Positions 51,401 to 59,911 of a stretch of 64,000 bases of DNA are shown one piece after another. Position numbers and translations under genes: made by a program. The notes under the pieces were generated by a model. That model was not told the origin of the DNA, made no database searches, and saw only the letters and a list, made by a program, of their open reading frames with translations. The stretch comes from an uncultured Christensenella sp. (GTDB taxonomy: Bacteria; Bacillota; Clostridia; Christensenellales; Pumilibacteraceae), in the NCBI GenBank assembly GCA_910585955.1, contig CAJUGC010000002.1, positions 1-64,000 of the forward strand. Direction: 5' to 3'. Positions within the stretch are counted from its first letter, which is position 1. Each line of letters opens with the position of its first letter.

Positions 51401-51827
51401 TTGGCTCGGAAACCGAAACATTATCGCCGACCATAACATAATTCATTTCGCCGAACGCAAGAAAAGCCGTGCCGTCTTTAAACCGCAATTTGGATTCGGA
51501 TATTTCTATATGCTTGCCGTACATCAAAATTACGGCGTCGTAAGCTGTGTGATCGGTTTCGGACATATCGTCTATATCTATATAGTAGTCTTCCTGACCC
51601 GTCACGGAATATACGAAGCCTTTTAAGACATAGTCCACGAAAACTTCTTCCTTTTCGCCTCCGCCTATATCGCCGGTTCCGCCTATATCGCCCGAACCTC
51701 CGATGTTGCCGTTTCCGCCGTTTCCGCCGTTACCGTTATCGTGCCGACACCCGACAAACATAACGCAAGCAACGGCAGTCAAAACCGCCAAAAGCACAAT
51801 AAAGATAAGCTTGAATTTTCTTTTCAT
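48459..51827 (-). CDS. surface lipoprotein with InlB B-repeats and BspA-type leucine-rich repeats
   Basis: A 1122-aa protein. The lipobox ends in VGC (Cys27) after a hydrophobic signal. A Gly/Asn-rich spacer with repeated GDIGG-like units follows. A small N-terminal domain precedes seven or more InlB B-repeat/Flg_new units (YTFEGWYKDKDYTNVWDFDT, FEFGGWCEQYNFF and others). The C-terminal half is LRR_5/BspA repeats (LTSVTVPNSVEYIGVSSFFGCPL). It should be an exposed adhesin or ligand-binding protein. The promoter has a C9/G9 tract at the presumed start of transcription. Confidence 0.88.
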   Translation of the reverse strand: MKRKFKLIFIVLLAVLTAVACVMFVGCRHDNGNGGNGGNGNIGGSGDIGGTGDIGGGEKEEVFVDYVLKGFVYSVTGQEDYYIDIDDMSETDHTAYDAVILMYGKHIEISESKLRFKDGTAFLAFGEMNYVMVGDNVSVSEPTVSLAFNYIKLSNGIFTLGIRQQVGAFVVTYGFEYYSRTAVSPSYTVTFDSVGGSDIEDVSVKRGEMFPEPRYPEREGYTFEGWYKDKDYTNVWDFDTDRVLKDTVLYAKWNANRNIVTFVTHNDKGESWQSYVYSGYKVNAPRNPQKTGYDFVCWCSDEDLTQEWDFSATVTQSISLYAKYAPKTYTVYFNAMGGTCDTEFKSVKYKEAVGELPTPTREGFEFGGWCEQYNFFEPYTEETLYSSAENRTLYAKWMTKITLDTDGLGTVYKTEISAIYSVAQYLVELLPDPVCDDADFVGWYTESGGNGEEYSTYSYPKSSGITLYAAWRLNVVYDEAGGRDVKDATVIRGNCLNLPTTSRTGYTFDGWYDEDGNIVRDTTKIYKNSAFTLTARWTANEIVFRFDPQGGICAEKSKIYVYDSPLGQLPVPEKNGNVFGGWFTSKAGAGNRYEEDSICKVSYGITLYAKWSAEVTFEYEGATSGNETTKLDFVYNSAVNVSLPEPYKTGWSFEGWFTQIDGGGTQLKNNGIASPDSDVWSFEGNTNLYAYWVKGTDKRSLTYTVGTVAEITGLSDVGLTELEIPAIIDLKPVRKIKTNAFKDMRLTKVVVPSSVTQIEVGAFRGCPLTEMTLPFIGKSSVAEAYEGTFGYIFGFVMKTTTNSVEGAIRQYVEPYQSKYYWYYIPTTLKKVTVTNVNTVPGSAFRNCRMLDEVVLADGTVTLNEYAFGGCTNLTSVSGLETVTRVGQYAFYDCTQLTTFPTLPLVGVGSYAFYNCTLLTEISFGDGLGSVGDCAFYNTKLTSVTVPNSVEYIGVSSFFGCPLEELSVPFIGKRVQTVYKYDNVLGAIFGMKSTEGSTDDFSGMTSQMSGWYYYIPSTLKRVTVTGSNPLPDSAFNNCAMLEEINLIGGPTELKSYSLSGCRNLKKVRFGSAIPQNSFYVISALNTSVTIVVPDEYIEDWKDKFPSYTIISESEEITYNRTEE

Positions 51828-51932
51828 ATCAATTTCCTCATGACCGACAATACCACATTATACCGATATTGATATGCCTAACAAAGGCAAAGTGCGTAGG
51901 ACAAACTATAAGTCCGAATAACCGCCGCATTA

Positions 51933-51974
51933 CCCCCCCCCATATATTATATCACATACAACACATAAAAGCAA
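51933..51974 (-). promoter_or_regulatory. lipoprotein promoter with homopolymeric G9 tract
   Basis: On the minus strand TTGCTT (51969-51974), 17 bases, TATAAT (51946-51951). Four bases later a run of nine G begins (51933-51941 as C on the plus strand), covering the expected +1. Confidence 0.75.
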
Positions 51975-51994
51975 GAATAATTTGAAAAAACGTA

Positions 51995-52030
51995 TAAAAA
52001 TACCGTCGCTGCGTCGCAAGCGGCGGTATT
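51995..52030 (-). terminator. galT terminator
   Basis: AATACCGCCGCT/AGCGACGGTATT with a T run on the minus strand. Confidence 0.8.
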
Positions 52031-52067
52031 GCTTTCTTGTCGCATATTGAATCCGATGCTTTTCGAA

Positions 52068-53591
52068 TTACGCTTTCTTTGCAAAACCTATACTCGAAAG
52101 GAATTTCTCGAAAGCGGCTGCGCCCTGCTCGTCTGCTTTGAATACGGCGGTGTTGCGCAGTATCTCTTCGCAGATACGGTTTACTTCGTCGCGGATGTTG
52201 AGCGAAGCCTCAAGCGCGGAAACTTTCGCGTTCTTGACCTCGGCAAGCAAACGCTCGATCATTGCCTTGTGGCAAATCATATCGTCGGAAAGCTTGGACG
52301 CGTCGTACTTTTCCTCCTTGGAAATGTACTTTTCTATCTCGGCAAGCTGGCGGTCGAGTCTGCCGGGAAGCACGAAAAGTCCCATTGCCTCGATCAGTCC
52401 TATCGCCTCCGACTTTATATTCATATACTCGGGATGAGCATGGAAGATACCGTCGGGATAAGTTTCGTCGCAGCGGTTGTTGCGAAGAATTATGTCCATT
52501 GTGTAAACGCCGTCGTTCTTTCTGAGTATGGGCGTTATGGCGTTGTGCTGTTCGGTCGTCTTTGCGAGCACGCCTACGCTTTCGTCGCTGTAAGATTTCC
52601 AAGCTTCGTTTATCTTGTTCGTAAGTTCGGCAAGCTTTGCTCTGTTCGTGCACGAAAGTCTCAATACGTTGTTATACCAATCGACAACGCACGCGTCTAC
52701 ATAAGGATATTCTGCAGACTTGACCTTATAGAGCGCGGAAGCTTTGTGCATGGGCATCACCTTTGCTCCGCCCTGGAAGTGGTCGTGCGAAAGTATCGAG
52801 CCGCCCACTATCGGAAGCGCGGCGTTGCAACCGATGAAATAACCGGGCATGAAGTCGATGAAGTCGAACAGCTTTTCTATCGTCTCGCCGTCTATCTTCA
52901 TAGGGACGTGCTCGCCGTTTATTGCAATACCGTGCTGATTGAAGTACGAATAAGGGCTGAACTGCCAAAACCACTCCTCGCCGCCGAGTTCCATGGGAAC
53001 ATAACGAAGAGTCTTGTTATTCTTTCCGCCGCCGGTATAGCCTATGTTGTCCGCGCAGATGTCGCACTCGGGATATTTCGTCCCTTTGCTTTTAAGCGCT
53101 TTTGCCGTCTCCGCGTTGTTCTTTTCGGGGCGGCAGACGTTTACCGTCACTTCTATTTTACCCTTAGTGCCCTTTGCCTCCCAATGCTTGTTCATCGCAA
53201 GCTTGGTAGTCTTGACGTAATTGCTTTTTACCGAGTAATCGTAAAGCCAATCGAATGCCTTTACGGGATTTCTCGAATGGAGATCGGCGAACGTATCGGC
53301 TACCTGCGAAGGTTTAAGCATGACTATGTTCATTATCTTGTCGCCGAAATACTCGCGTTCGGATTCGGTTATCACACCGTTTTCCACCGCATAGTTTACT
53401 ATGGGATCGAGCACCGCGTCGGGGGTCGTCAACGCGTCAAGCTCGTCCGCGTTCACCTCGTACTGCTCGTAAGCCGTAAGCTTCAACTCGTCGAGTATGA
53501 GGTTGCGGGCGTAAGCCGTATCGAGGTCGTCGAGAAGCAGATTGTTCTGCGCGTAATACAACAGGTTTTCCACATTCTGATAGATCATCAT
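52068..53591 (-). CDS. galT: galactose-1-phosphate uridylyltransferase, Firmicutes family II
   Basis: A 507-aa enzyme: Gal-1-P + UDP-Glc gives UDP-Gal + Glc-1-P (Leloir pathway). It is the long Gram-positive form. Conserved segments are FLDWLYDYSVKSNYVKT-like in mid-protein, the GGSILSHDHFQGG nucleotidyl-transfer region and IFHAHPEYMNIKSEAIGLIEAMG. No galK/galE neighbour is present. It follows the pseudouridine synthase gene by 33 bases on the same strand. Confidence 0.94.
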   Translation of the reverse strand: MMIYQNVENLLYYAQNNLLLDDLDTAYARNLILDELKLTAYEQYEVNADELDALTTPDAVLDPIVNYAVENGVITESEREYFGDKIMNIVMLKPSQVADTFADLHSRNPVKAFDWLYDYSVKSNYVKTTKLAMNKHWEAKGTKGKIEVTVNVCRPEKNNAETAKALKSKGTKYPECDICADNIGYTGGGKNNKTLRYVPMELGGEEWFWQFSPYSYFNQHGIAINGEHVPMKIDGETIEKLFDFIDFMPGYFIGCNAALPIVGGSILSHDHFQGGAKVMPMHKASALYKVKSAEYPYVDACVVDWYNNVLRLSCTNRAKLAELTNKINEAWKSYSDESVGVLAKTTEQHNAITPILRKNDGVYTMDIILRNNRCDETYPDGIFHAHPEYMNIKSEAIGLIEAMGLFVLPGRLDRQLAEIEKYISKEEKYDASKLSDDMICHKAMIERLLAEVKNAKVSALEASLNIRDEVNRICEEILRNTAVFKADEQGAAAFEKFLSSIGFAKKA

Positions 53592-53624
53592 GATATTTAT
53601 ATATCTCCTTTTGCTGATATTTTT

Positions 53625-54338
53625 TTAGTCGTTGGGGCGGGATACGTTTATGTACTTTTCCACCGAAAAGTACTTCCAGGGCGAATATTCCGTCGGCGGG
53701 AATACTTTAAACGCCATGGTCTTGCCCGTTGTCGGGTGCTTGAACTTGAGTTCGTACGCCCAAAGCGCGAGATTGCCGTCCTTTGCCGTGCCGCCGCCGT
53801 ACCGCGCGTCTCCGAATATCGGACAGCCTATCCCCTTCATCTGCACGCGCGCCTGATGTCCCCTGCCCGTTATAAGATCGATATCGACGAGCGCGTACTT
53901 GTTGTCTACCGTCTCGAGCACGCGATAGTCGAGGATAGCTTCCTTACTTTCGGGCGTGGGCACTACGCTTATGCGGACGGTGTTCGTCGCAGTATCCTTT
54001 ATGAGTTCGTTCGTAAGACGGGCGCGGCGCTCCCTCGGAATACGAATCGTGACCGCAAGATAGCGTTTTTCGGTTTCGCCCTCGCGTATCTGCTCCGAAA
54101 GTCTTGCCGCCGCCTTGCTCGTGCGGGCGAAAACCATTACGCCTCCCGTAGGCCTGTCGAGCCTGTGTACGAGTCCTATGAACGCTTCGCCCGGTTTTTC
54201 GTATTTGACTTTGATATAATTTTTGACCCAACTGAGCAGATCGGGGTCGCCGCTCGAATCCGCCATTGTCGGCATATTCTGCGGCTTGACCACGACCACA
54301 AGGTGGTTGTCTTCATATAGCACTATGGGTTCGTCCAT
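53625..54338 (-). CDS. RluA-family rRNA/tRNA pseudouridine synthase
   Basis: A 237-aa enzyme isomerising uridine in RNA. The catalytic motif is GLVHRLDRPTGGVMVFA (Asp in HRLDRPTGG). ITGRGHQARVQ and CPIFGDARYGG are the other family motifs. No S4 domain is present, so it is the short RluA-like form. The exact target base is not predictable. It is upstream of galT. The two-part repeat copy 2 lies upstream of its start. Confidence 0.93.
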   Translation of the reverse strand: MDEPIVLYEDNHLVVVVKPQNMPTMADSSGDPDLLSWVKNYIKVKYEKPGEAFIGLVHRLDRPTGGVMVFARTSKAAARLSEQIREGETEKRYLAVTIRIPRERRARLTNELIKDTATNTVRISVVPTPESKEAILDYRVLETVDNKYALVDIDLITGRGHQARVQMKGIGCPIFGDARYGGGTAKDGNLALWAYELKFKHPTTGKTMAFKVFPPTEYSPWKYFSVEKYINVSRPND

Positions 54339-54372
54339 ACTACCTCCTTTGGTGACAGTGTTTTCAGAGGAG

Positions 54373-54604
54373 ACAATCCCCTCAGTCGCCTGTCGGCGAC
54401 AGCTCCCCTTGCCAAAGGGAGCCTTTTCCGACGGCGTAGATGCGAACAGTTCGAGGAAGGCACGGATTTTCGACGGGGCGCGTACTTATTCGTATGCAAC
54501 CCGAGAAAAACGCAAGCCTGACATGGATATGCGCTCAGCCGAGCAAGCCGTCTATACGGCGCAGCGAACGCCACGAGCCTTGGCGAGTACGTTTATACGC
54601 CGTC
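54373..54604. repeat. two-part structured repeat, copy 2
   Basis: Part 1 (54373-54423) is nearly identical to 29618-29664. Part 2 (54430-54604) is a nested hairpin closed by GACGGCGTA/TACGCCGTC with apex GCGTAC-TTATTC-GTATGC (54480-54497). Its right end overlaps the stop codon of the methyltransferase gene. Confidence 0.72.
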
Positions 54605-55463
54605 AGGACTTCCACAGACCCGAGCAGCCGCAAGGAAGAATTACTCCCCGCTTGTCCGACGTCGGCAATCCGACCTCGTAAGCGGTGTGCGTGCCGCCGA
54701 AAGAGCCGAGCGTAATCGAAAGCAGATTGTCTATGACGGTCGGCTGGAGACCCGTAGTATAGCTGTTGACGAGAAAGAACACGGGACTGTCCGAAAGCAC
54801 CTTTTTCACTTCCGAAAGAAGTCCGAAGATGTCGTCCTCTATCTTCCACAACTCGCCGCCCGGACCTCTGCCGTACGAGGGCGGATCCATTATGACGGCG
54901 TCATAGCTCTTTCCGCGCTTTATTTCGCGCGCGACGAACTTCGCGCAGTCGTCTACGATGTAGCGTATGGAATCGCTCGGGAGATTCGAAAGCTTGGCAT
55001 TGAGCTTGCAACGCTCGACCATGCCTTTAGCCGCGTCGACGTGGGTCACGAACGCTCCCGCCGCCGCACAGGCAACGCTTGCGCCGCCCGTATAGCCGAA
55101 GAGATTTAGCACGCTTATTTTGCGGCTTTCCTTGCGGATTATGTCGGTCATGAGCGACCAATTCGCAGCCTGCTCGGGAAAGAGTCCCGTATGCTTGAAG
55201 CCCATGGGTCTGACGGAGAAAGTGAGATTTCTCCAACCGACGTTCCACTGCTCGGGAAAGGGCTTGAGTCTTTCCCACGCCCCGCCGCCGCTCGCCTCGC
55301 GTCTATAGCGCGCGTTGAGCTTTTTGAAGCCCTTTAAGTCGAACTCGGGTTTCCATATGGCTTGCGGATCGGGTCTCAAAAGATATACGTCCTTCCAGCG
55401 CTCGAGCTTTTCGCCGTCGCCGCTCCCGATTATTTCGTAGTCTGTCCAATCGGGGGCTATCAT
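54603..55463 (-). CDS. class I SAM-dependent methyltransferase (RlmI/K-like)
   Basis: A 286-aa protein. The SAM loop is VLNLFGYTGGASVACAAAGA, motif II VTHVDAAKGMVERCKLNAKLS, and the catalytic-type motif VIMDPPSYGRGPGGELWK. This pattern is that of rRNA m5C methyltransferases of the RlmI group. There is no PUA domain at the N terminus. It overlaps ileS by 4 bases (ATGA). The stop codon lies in repeat copy 2, so the repeat may have reshaped the C-terminal end. Confidence 0.88.
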   Translation of the reverse strand: MIAPDWTDYEIIGSGDGEKLERWKDVYLLRPDPQAIWKPEFDLKGFKKLNARYRREASGGGAWERLKPFPEQWNVGWRNLTFSVRPMGFKHTGLFPEQAANWSLMTDIIRKESRKISVLNLFGYTGGASVACAAAGAFVTHVDAAKGMVERCKLNAKLSNLPSDSIRYIVDDCAKFVAREIKRGKSYDAVIMDPPSYGRGPGGELWKIEDDIFGLLSEVKKVLSDSPVFFLVNSYTTGLQPTVIDNLLSITLGSFGGTHTAYEVGLPTSDKRGVILPCGCSGLWKS

Positions 55464-58400
55464 AACTTATTTACCGACAGCTTTACTTTTATTCCGCCGA
55501 GATCGCATTCCGCGCCTTTGTCCGCGCGCGTGATCTTATTTGCCAGCACTTCGCTCGCGATGCGCTCGCCGTAAGATACGAGCACCTTGTCTATCTCTTT
55601 GCCGCTTCCGACGACAAGCTCTATCCTGTCGGTTACGTCGAAGCCGCTGTCCTTTCGCATATTCTGCACCTTGGAGACGAGCTCGCGCATATAGCCCTCG
55701 GTTATGAGCGCGTCGTCGAGCTTGAGATCGAGCGCGACCGAAACAGTCTTACCAGTAAGCGCAGAATAGCCCTCGCGTTCCTTTCTCGAAATGAGCATAT
55801 CGCTCTCGGAAAGTTCTATCTTTTCTCCGCCGACTTCGAACGCGTACACGCCGCCGCCCTTTACTGCGGTCGCCGCAGCTTCGCCGTTTTCGGCAAGGTG
55901 AGCGCGGATTGCCCCGACGTTTTTGCCGTACTTCGGTCCGACGGTTTTAAGCTGAGGCTTTACTTCGTACGACATCAGACTTTCCGAGTCGCCCGAGACC
56001 TCGACGCGCTTTACGTTTATTTCGTCCGCGAGAATGTCTTTGAGCTGGGACGCGATCTCTTCCCTTTCAGAAGCTATCTTGTCAGCTCCGTCGCCCGCAA
56101 GATAGAGAGTCGGAAGGGGTTGACGGTTGCGGATCTTTGCGGCGCTGCGCGCAGAGCGGCCCAGCTCCGCCGCTTCGATTATCACGTCCATAGACGCTTC
56201 GAGCCCCTTATCCACATAAGAAAGGTCTGCTTTCGGGAAATCGCAAAGGTGTACGGATTCGGGCGCGGATTTATCGACGGAAAGAACTATGTTGCCGTAA
56301 ATGCTCTCCGCCATAAACGGCGTAAACGGCGCCGTCAGAAGCGTAAGCGTCTTTAATGCCGTGTAGAGCGTAGTAAACGCCGCTATCTTGTCCTCGCCTT
56401 CACCGCTTACCCAAAAGCGTCTGCGGCAACGGCGGACATACCAATTCGACAGCGAATCGGCAAAGTCCTGCATTGCGCGAGCCGCCTCGAAGATCTTATA
56501 TTCGTTTAAATTTTTGTCTACGGTATCGACAAGCGTGTTAAGCCCCGAAAGGATCCACTTGTCCATTACGGTGAGCGCGCACTTATTTATGTCGTACTTC
56601 GTCGGGTCGAACTTATCTATCTCCGCATACAGGACATAGAAGCAGTAAGTGTTCCAAAGCGTTCCGAGATATTTTCTCTGCGCTTCGGAAACCGCGTCGG
56701 CATAAAAGCGCGACGGTAGCCACGGAGCGGAACTCGTATAGAAATACCAGCGAACCGCGTCCGAACCCTGCTTATCGAGTACGCTCCAAGGGTCGACGAC
56801 GTTGCCCTTGTGCTTGGACATCTTTATTCCGTCCTTGTCGTTGACGTGACCGAGCACTATGCAATTCTTGAACGGAGCTTTATCGAAGATCAAGGTCGAA
56901 ATGGCGAGTAACGTATAGAACCAACCGCGCGTCTGATCGACGGCTTCGGAGATGAAGTCTGCGGGATAGGTGCGCTCGAACACTTCCTTATTTTCAAAAG
57001 GATAATGATACTGCGCAAACGGCATACTGCCCGAATCGTACCAACAGTCTATTACTTCGCTCGTGCGCTTCATTTTCGATCCGCACTCGCACGGGATTTC
57101 TACCGCGTCTACATAAGGCTTGTGAAGTTCGATGTCGCCCTTTATGCCGCCGAGCTCTTTGAGTTCGGCTTTCGAGCCTACGACCTTTGTTTTGCCGCAG
57201 TCGGGACATACCCAAATGGGAAGCGGCGTTCCCCAATAGCGTTCTCGCGAGAGTCCCCAGTCGATGACGTTTTCGAGGAAATTACCCATTCTGCCCTTGC
57301 CGATAGAATCGGGCATCCAATTAACGGACGCGTTGTTTTTGAGAAGCCTATCGCGTACCTCGGTCGTTTTTATGAACCAAGTAGAGCGCGCGTAGTAAAT
57401 GAGCGGCGTGTCGCAACGCCAGCAGTACGGATAGCTGTGCTTGTACATGAGCTCCTTGAACAGCAGTCCGCGCTCTTTCAAATTTTTAAGAATTATCTTG
57501 TCGCCGTCCTTGCAGAACACGCCCGTAAGAGAACCGCAACGCTCGTCGAATTTGCCGTCTATGCCGACAAGCTGAACGAACGGAAGATCGTTTTCGCGCC
57601 CGACGCGCGCGTCGTCCTCGCCGAATGCGGGAGCTATATGCACGACGCCCGTGCCGTCCTCCAAAGTGACGTAATCGTCGCAGACGACATAGTGGCAGTC
57701 CTCTCGTTCCTTCTTATAGAAGTCAAACAGCGGCTCGTAGCGCATACCTTTAAGCTCTGCACCCTTCTTACGACCGATTATTTCGGGCTCTTCGAAGAAG
57801 TTTTTAACGAGAGCTTCGGCTATAATGTAGCGCTCGTTTCCGCTCCTTACGACGGCGTAATCGTAAGAAGCGCCGACACAAAGCGCGACGTTGCTCGGAA
57901 GCGTCCAAGGGGTGGTCGTCCAGGCAAGAATATAGAGGTCTTTTTCTCCGACGACCTTAAAGCGGGCTACGCAGGATTTCTCTTCGACTTCCTTATAACC
58001 TTGCGCAACCTCGTGCGAAGAAAGCGCCGTGCCGCAACGCGGACAATACGGAACGACTTTGTGTCCCTTGTATATGAGCCCCATGTCGTATATCTTTTTA
58101 AGCGACCACCACACCGACTCGATATAGTTGTCGTCGTAGGTCACATAAGGATTGTCCATGTCCGCCCAATAGCCGACGCGCTCGCTCATGCGCTCCCACT
58201 CCGACTTATAGGTGAACACGCTGTCTTTGCACTGCTTTATGAAAGGCTCGACGCCGTAGCGCTCGATGTCCTTTTTGCCGTCCATGCCGAGTTTCTTTTC
58301 GACCTCAAGCTCGACGGGCAGACCGTGCGTATCCCAACCGGCTTTCCTGAGAACGTGACAGCCCTTCATCGTCTTGTAGCGCGGAATTATGTCCTTCATT

Positions 58401-58606
58401 ACGCGCGTAAGAATATGACCCACATGCGGTTTTCCGTTCGCCGTAGGTGGTCCGTCGTAAAAGGAAAACTCCTCGCCGCCCTCACGAAAAGCTATGCTCT
58501 TTTTGAAAACGTCGTGAACTTTCCAATACTCGATGACCTCTTTTTCGCGTTCGACGAAATCGAGATTGGGATCTGCCTTCTTGTACATGGTTTTCTTCTG
58601 CGGCAT
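55460..58606 (-). CDS. ileS: isoleucyl-tRNA synthetase, type 2
   Basis: A 1048-aa class I synthetase; start MPQKKTMYKK chosen for AGGAG 5 bases upstream (58612-58616). HIGH region is GPPTANGKPHVGHILTRVMKD. The CP1 editing domain is present (TTTPWTLPSNVALCV, DGTGVVHIAPAFGEDD), and KMSKHKGN carries the His that marks eukaryotic-like IleRS2. Members of this type are often less sensitive to mupirocin. The leader has two hairpins but no T-box consensus. It is coupled to the methyltransferase gene. Confidence 0.97.
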   Translation of the reverse strand: MPQKKTMYKKADPNLDFVEREKEVIEYWKVHDVFKKSIAFREGGEEFSFYDGPPTANGKPHVGHILTRVMKDIIPRYKTMKGCHVLRKAGWDTHGLPVELEVEKKLGMDGKKDIERYGVEPFIKQCKDSVFTYKSEWERMSERVGYWADMDNPYVTYDDNYIESVWWSLKKIYDMGLIYKGHKVVPYCPRCGTALSSHEVAQGYKEVEEKSCVARFKVVGEKDLYILAWTTTPWTLPSNVALCVGASYDYAVVRSGNERYIIAEALVKNFFEEPEIIGRKKGAELKGMRYEPLFDFYKKEREDCHYVVCDDYVTLEDGTGVVHIAPAFGEDDARVGRENDLPFVQLVGIDGKFDERCGSLTGVFCKDGDKIILKNLKERGLLFKELMYKHSYPYCWRCDTPLIYYARSTWFIKTTEVRDRLLKNNASVNWMPDSIGKGRMGNFLENVIDWGLSRERYWGTPLPIWVCPDCGKTKVVGSKAELKELGGIKGDIELHKPYVDAVEIPCECGSKMKRTSEVIDCWYDSGSMPFAQYHYPFENKEVFERTYPADFISEAVDQTRGWFYTLLAISTLIFDKAPFKNCIVLGHVNDKDGIKMSKHKGNVVDPWSVLDKQGSDAVRWYFYTSSAPWLPSRFYADAVSEAQRKYLGTLWNTYCFYVLYAEIDKFDPTKYDINKCALTVMDKWILSGLNTLVDTVDKNLNEYKIFEAARAMQDFADSLSNWYVRRCRRRFWVSGEGEDKIAAFTTLYTALKTLTLLTAPFTPFMAESIYGNIVLSVDKSAPESVHLCDFPKADLSYVDKGLEASMDVIIEAAELGRSARSAAKIRNRQPLPTLYLAGDGADKIASEREEIASQLKDILADEINVKRVEVSGDSESLMSYEVKPQLKTVGPKYGKNVGAIRAHLAENGEAAATAVKGGGVYAFEVGGEKIELSESDMLISRKEREGYSALTGKTVSVALDLKLDDALITEGYMRELVSKVQNMRKDSGFDVTDRIELVVGSGKEIDKVLVSYGERIASEVLANKITRADKGAECDLGGIKVKLSVNKL

Positions 58607-58725
58607 ACTGCGCTCCTTGAAGTGATTTCGGTTAAATCGCAAAGCTTATGCGCACCGTCTTGGCAGACGGTCCGCTTATCAAAGCTCTTATATCCGATAA
58701 AACGAGTTTCCTAAAGCTCGTTTTA

Positions 58726-58754
58726 ATTATATAACGAACCTTTGGCAAAGTCAA
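58726..58754 (-). promoter_or_regulatory. ileS promoter
   Basis: On the minus strand TTGACT (58749-58754), 17 bases, TATAAT (58726-58731). The ~115-base leader contains ACGAG/CTCGT and ACCGTCT/AGACGGT hairpins. Confidence 0.88.
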
Positions 58755-58834
58755 ACATTCGACGAGGCTAATGAAAATTTTTCTCGACGCCGCACATAAG
58801 GAAATAACTGTATAAACTTTTTAAGGCATAAATG

Positions 58835-58863
58835 TTGACTATATCAAAATTTTTTGGTATAAT
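58835..58863 (+). promoter_or_regulatory. promoter of the kinase gene (probable leaderless start)
   Basis: TTGACT (58835-58840), 17 bases, TATAAT (58858-58863). The ATG is 7 bases after the -10, at the expected first transcribed base. Confidence 0.8.
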
Positions 58864-58870
58864 ATAAGGT

Positions 58871-59893
58871 ATGGCAAGGGACACCAGAAACTTAAATTTG
58901 ATATGCCCGAATTGCTTCGGTACTCTGAACGTCTACGGCTATTGCGAAAATTGCCGCAAGTATGCTATACCCGTCGCGCCTTCGGCGGCGGTGCTTCCCC
59001 CGCGCACGATTTTGCAACGCAGGTATTTTCTCGGCAAAACTCTCGGCTCGGGCGGATTCGGCATTACCTACCTTGCATGGGATCTCGAAACCTCGACTAA
59101 AGTCGCCATAAAAGAGTTCTTCCCCAAGGGATATGCCTCGCGCGGCACGGATTCGGTCTGCGTAACGGTTTCTACGCAGGAGGGAACGCCCGCTTTCAAC
59201 CACTGGCTGTCCGCCTTTCTCGACGAAGCGCAGGTATTGACTAATGTAGTGAATATGCCGGGAACGGTCAAGATAGAGGATTTCTTCACGACAAATCACA
59301 CCGCGTACATAGTTATGGAATACCTAGAGGGCATTTCCCTCCGTCAGTACATAACCCAGCGCGGCGGAAGGCTTCCGATGAAAGAGACGCTGAACATCAT
59401 GCGACCCGTTTTAGACGCGCTTCTCGCCCTTCATCAGTACGGACTCATACACAAAGACATTTCGCCCGAAAACGTACAGATCGTGAGAAATCGCGAAGTT
59501 AAACTCATGGACTTCGGAGCGGCGTCTCTCTATAACAAGAACGTCACAAAACCGTATATTATCCTCAAGCACGGTTTCTCCCCCATAGAGCTTTACCGCA
59601 CCGACTTAAAGCAAGGACCTTACTCCGACGTCTATCAAGCCGGCGCGACAATTTATAACTGCCTGACGGGAGTCATACCTCCCGCCGCGCCCAACCGTCT
59701 GAAAAAAGATTTGCTCGTTAAACCGTCGGCTTACGGGATCCACATACCGCTCGTACAGGAAAACGCTCTCATGAAATCTCTCAAAGTGAACGCGCGCGAT
59801 CGCTACGACAACATGGGCGAATTTATACAGATGATGTACGGCGAGTTCATGCCGCCTATGCTTCACTTCGGAGGAGGAGTGAAAACGCATTAA
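58871..59893 (+). CDS. Hanks-type Ser/Thr protein kinase with N-terminal zinc ribbon
   Basis: A 340-aa cytoplasmic kinase. A zinc ribbon (ICPNCFG and GYCENCRKY) covers 13-36. The kinase domain runs from about 50: glycine loop LGSGGFGITY, VAIKEFF (ATP Lys), HKDISPENVQI (catalytic HxD) and LMDFGAA (metal-binding DFG). It ends shortly after the kinase fold. No membrane segment or PASTA repeats, so it is not the cell-wall-sensing PknB type. Monocistronic and probably leaderless. Confidence 0.92.
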   Translation: MARDTRNLNLICPNCFGTLNVYGYCENCRKYAIPVAPSAAVLPPRTILQRRYFLGKTLGSGGFGITYLAWDLETSTKVAIKEFFPKGYASRGTDSVCVTVSTQEGTPAFNHWLSAFLDEAQVLTNVVNMPGTVKIEDFFTTNHTAYIVMEYLEGISLRQYITQRGGRLPMKETLNIMRPVLDALLALHQYGLIHKDISPENVQIVRNREVKLMDFGAASLYNKNVTKPYIILKHGFSPIELYRTDLKQGPYSDVYQAGATIYNCLTGVIPPAAPNRLKKDLLVKPSAYGIHIPLVQENALMKSLKVNARDRYDNMGEFIQMMYGEFMPPMLHFGGGVKTH

Positions 59894-59911
59894 AGCAATT
59901 TAATTTTAAGT

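Noticed and set aside
52029..54320. A 763-codon plus-strand open frame
   Set aside because: It lies exactly antisense to galT and the pseudouridine synthase gene, which both have full family motifs. It has no ribosome site and its composition is that of a complement-strand shadow.
57005..58714. A 569-codon plus-strand open frame
   Set aside because: Antisense to the N-terminal two-thirds of ileS; no domain and no start context.
58607..58870. T-box riboswitch before ileS (also considered for leuS, proS, alaS and ilvB)
   Set aside because: No AGGGTGG-type antiterminator sequence or specifier stem is found. The leaders are short and hold only simple hairpins.
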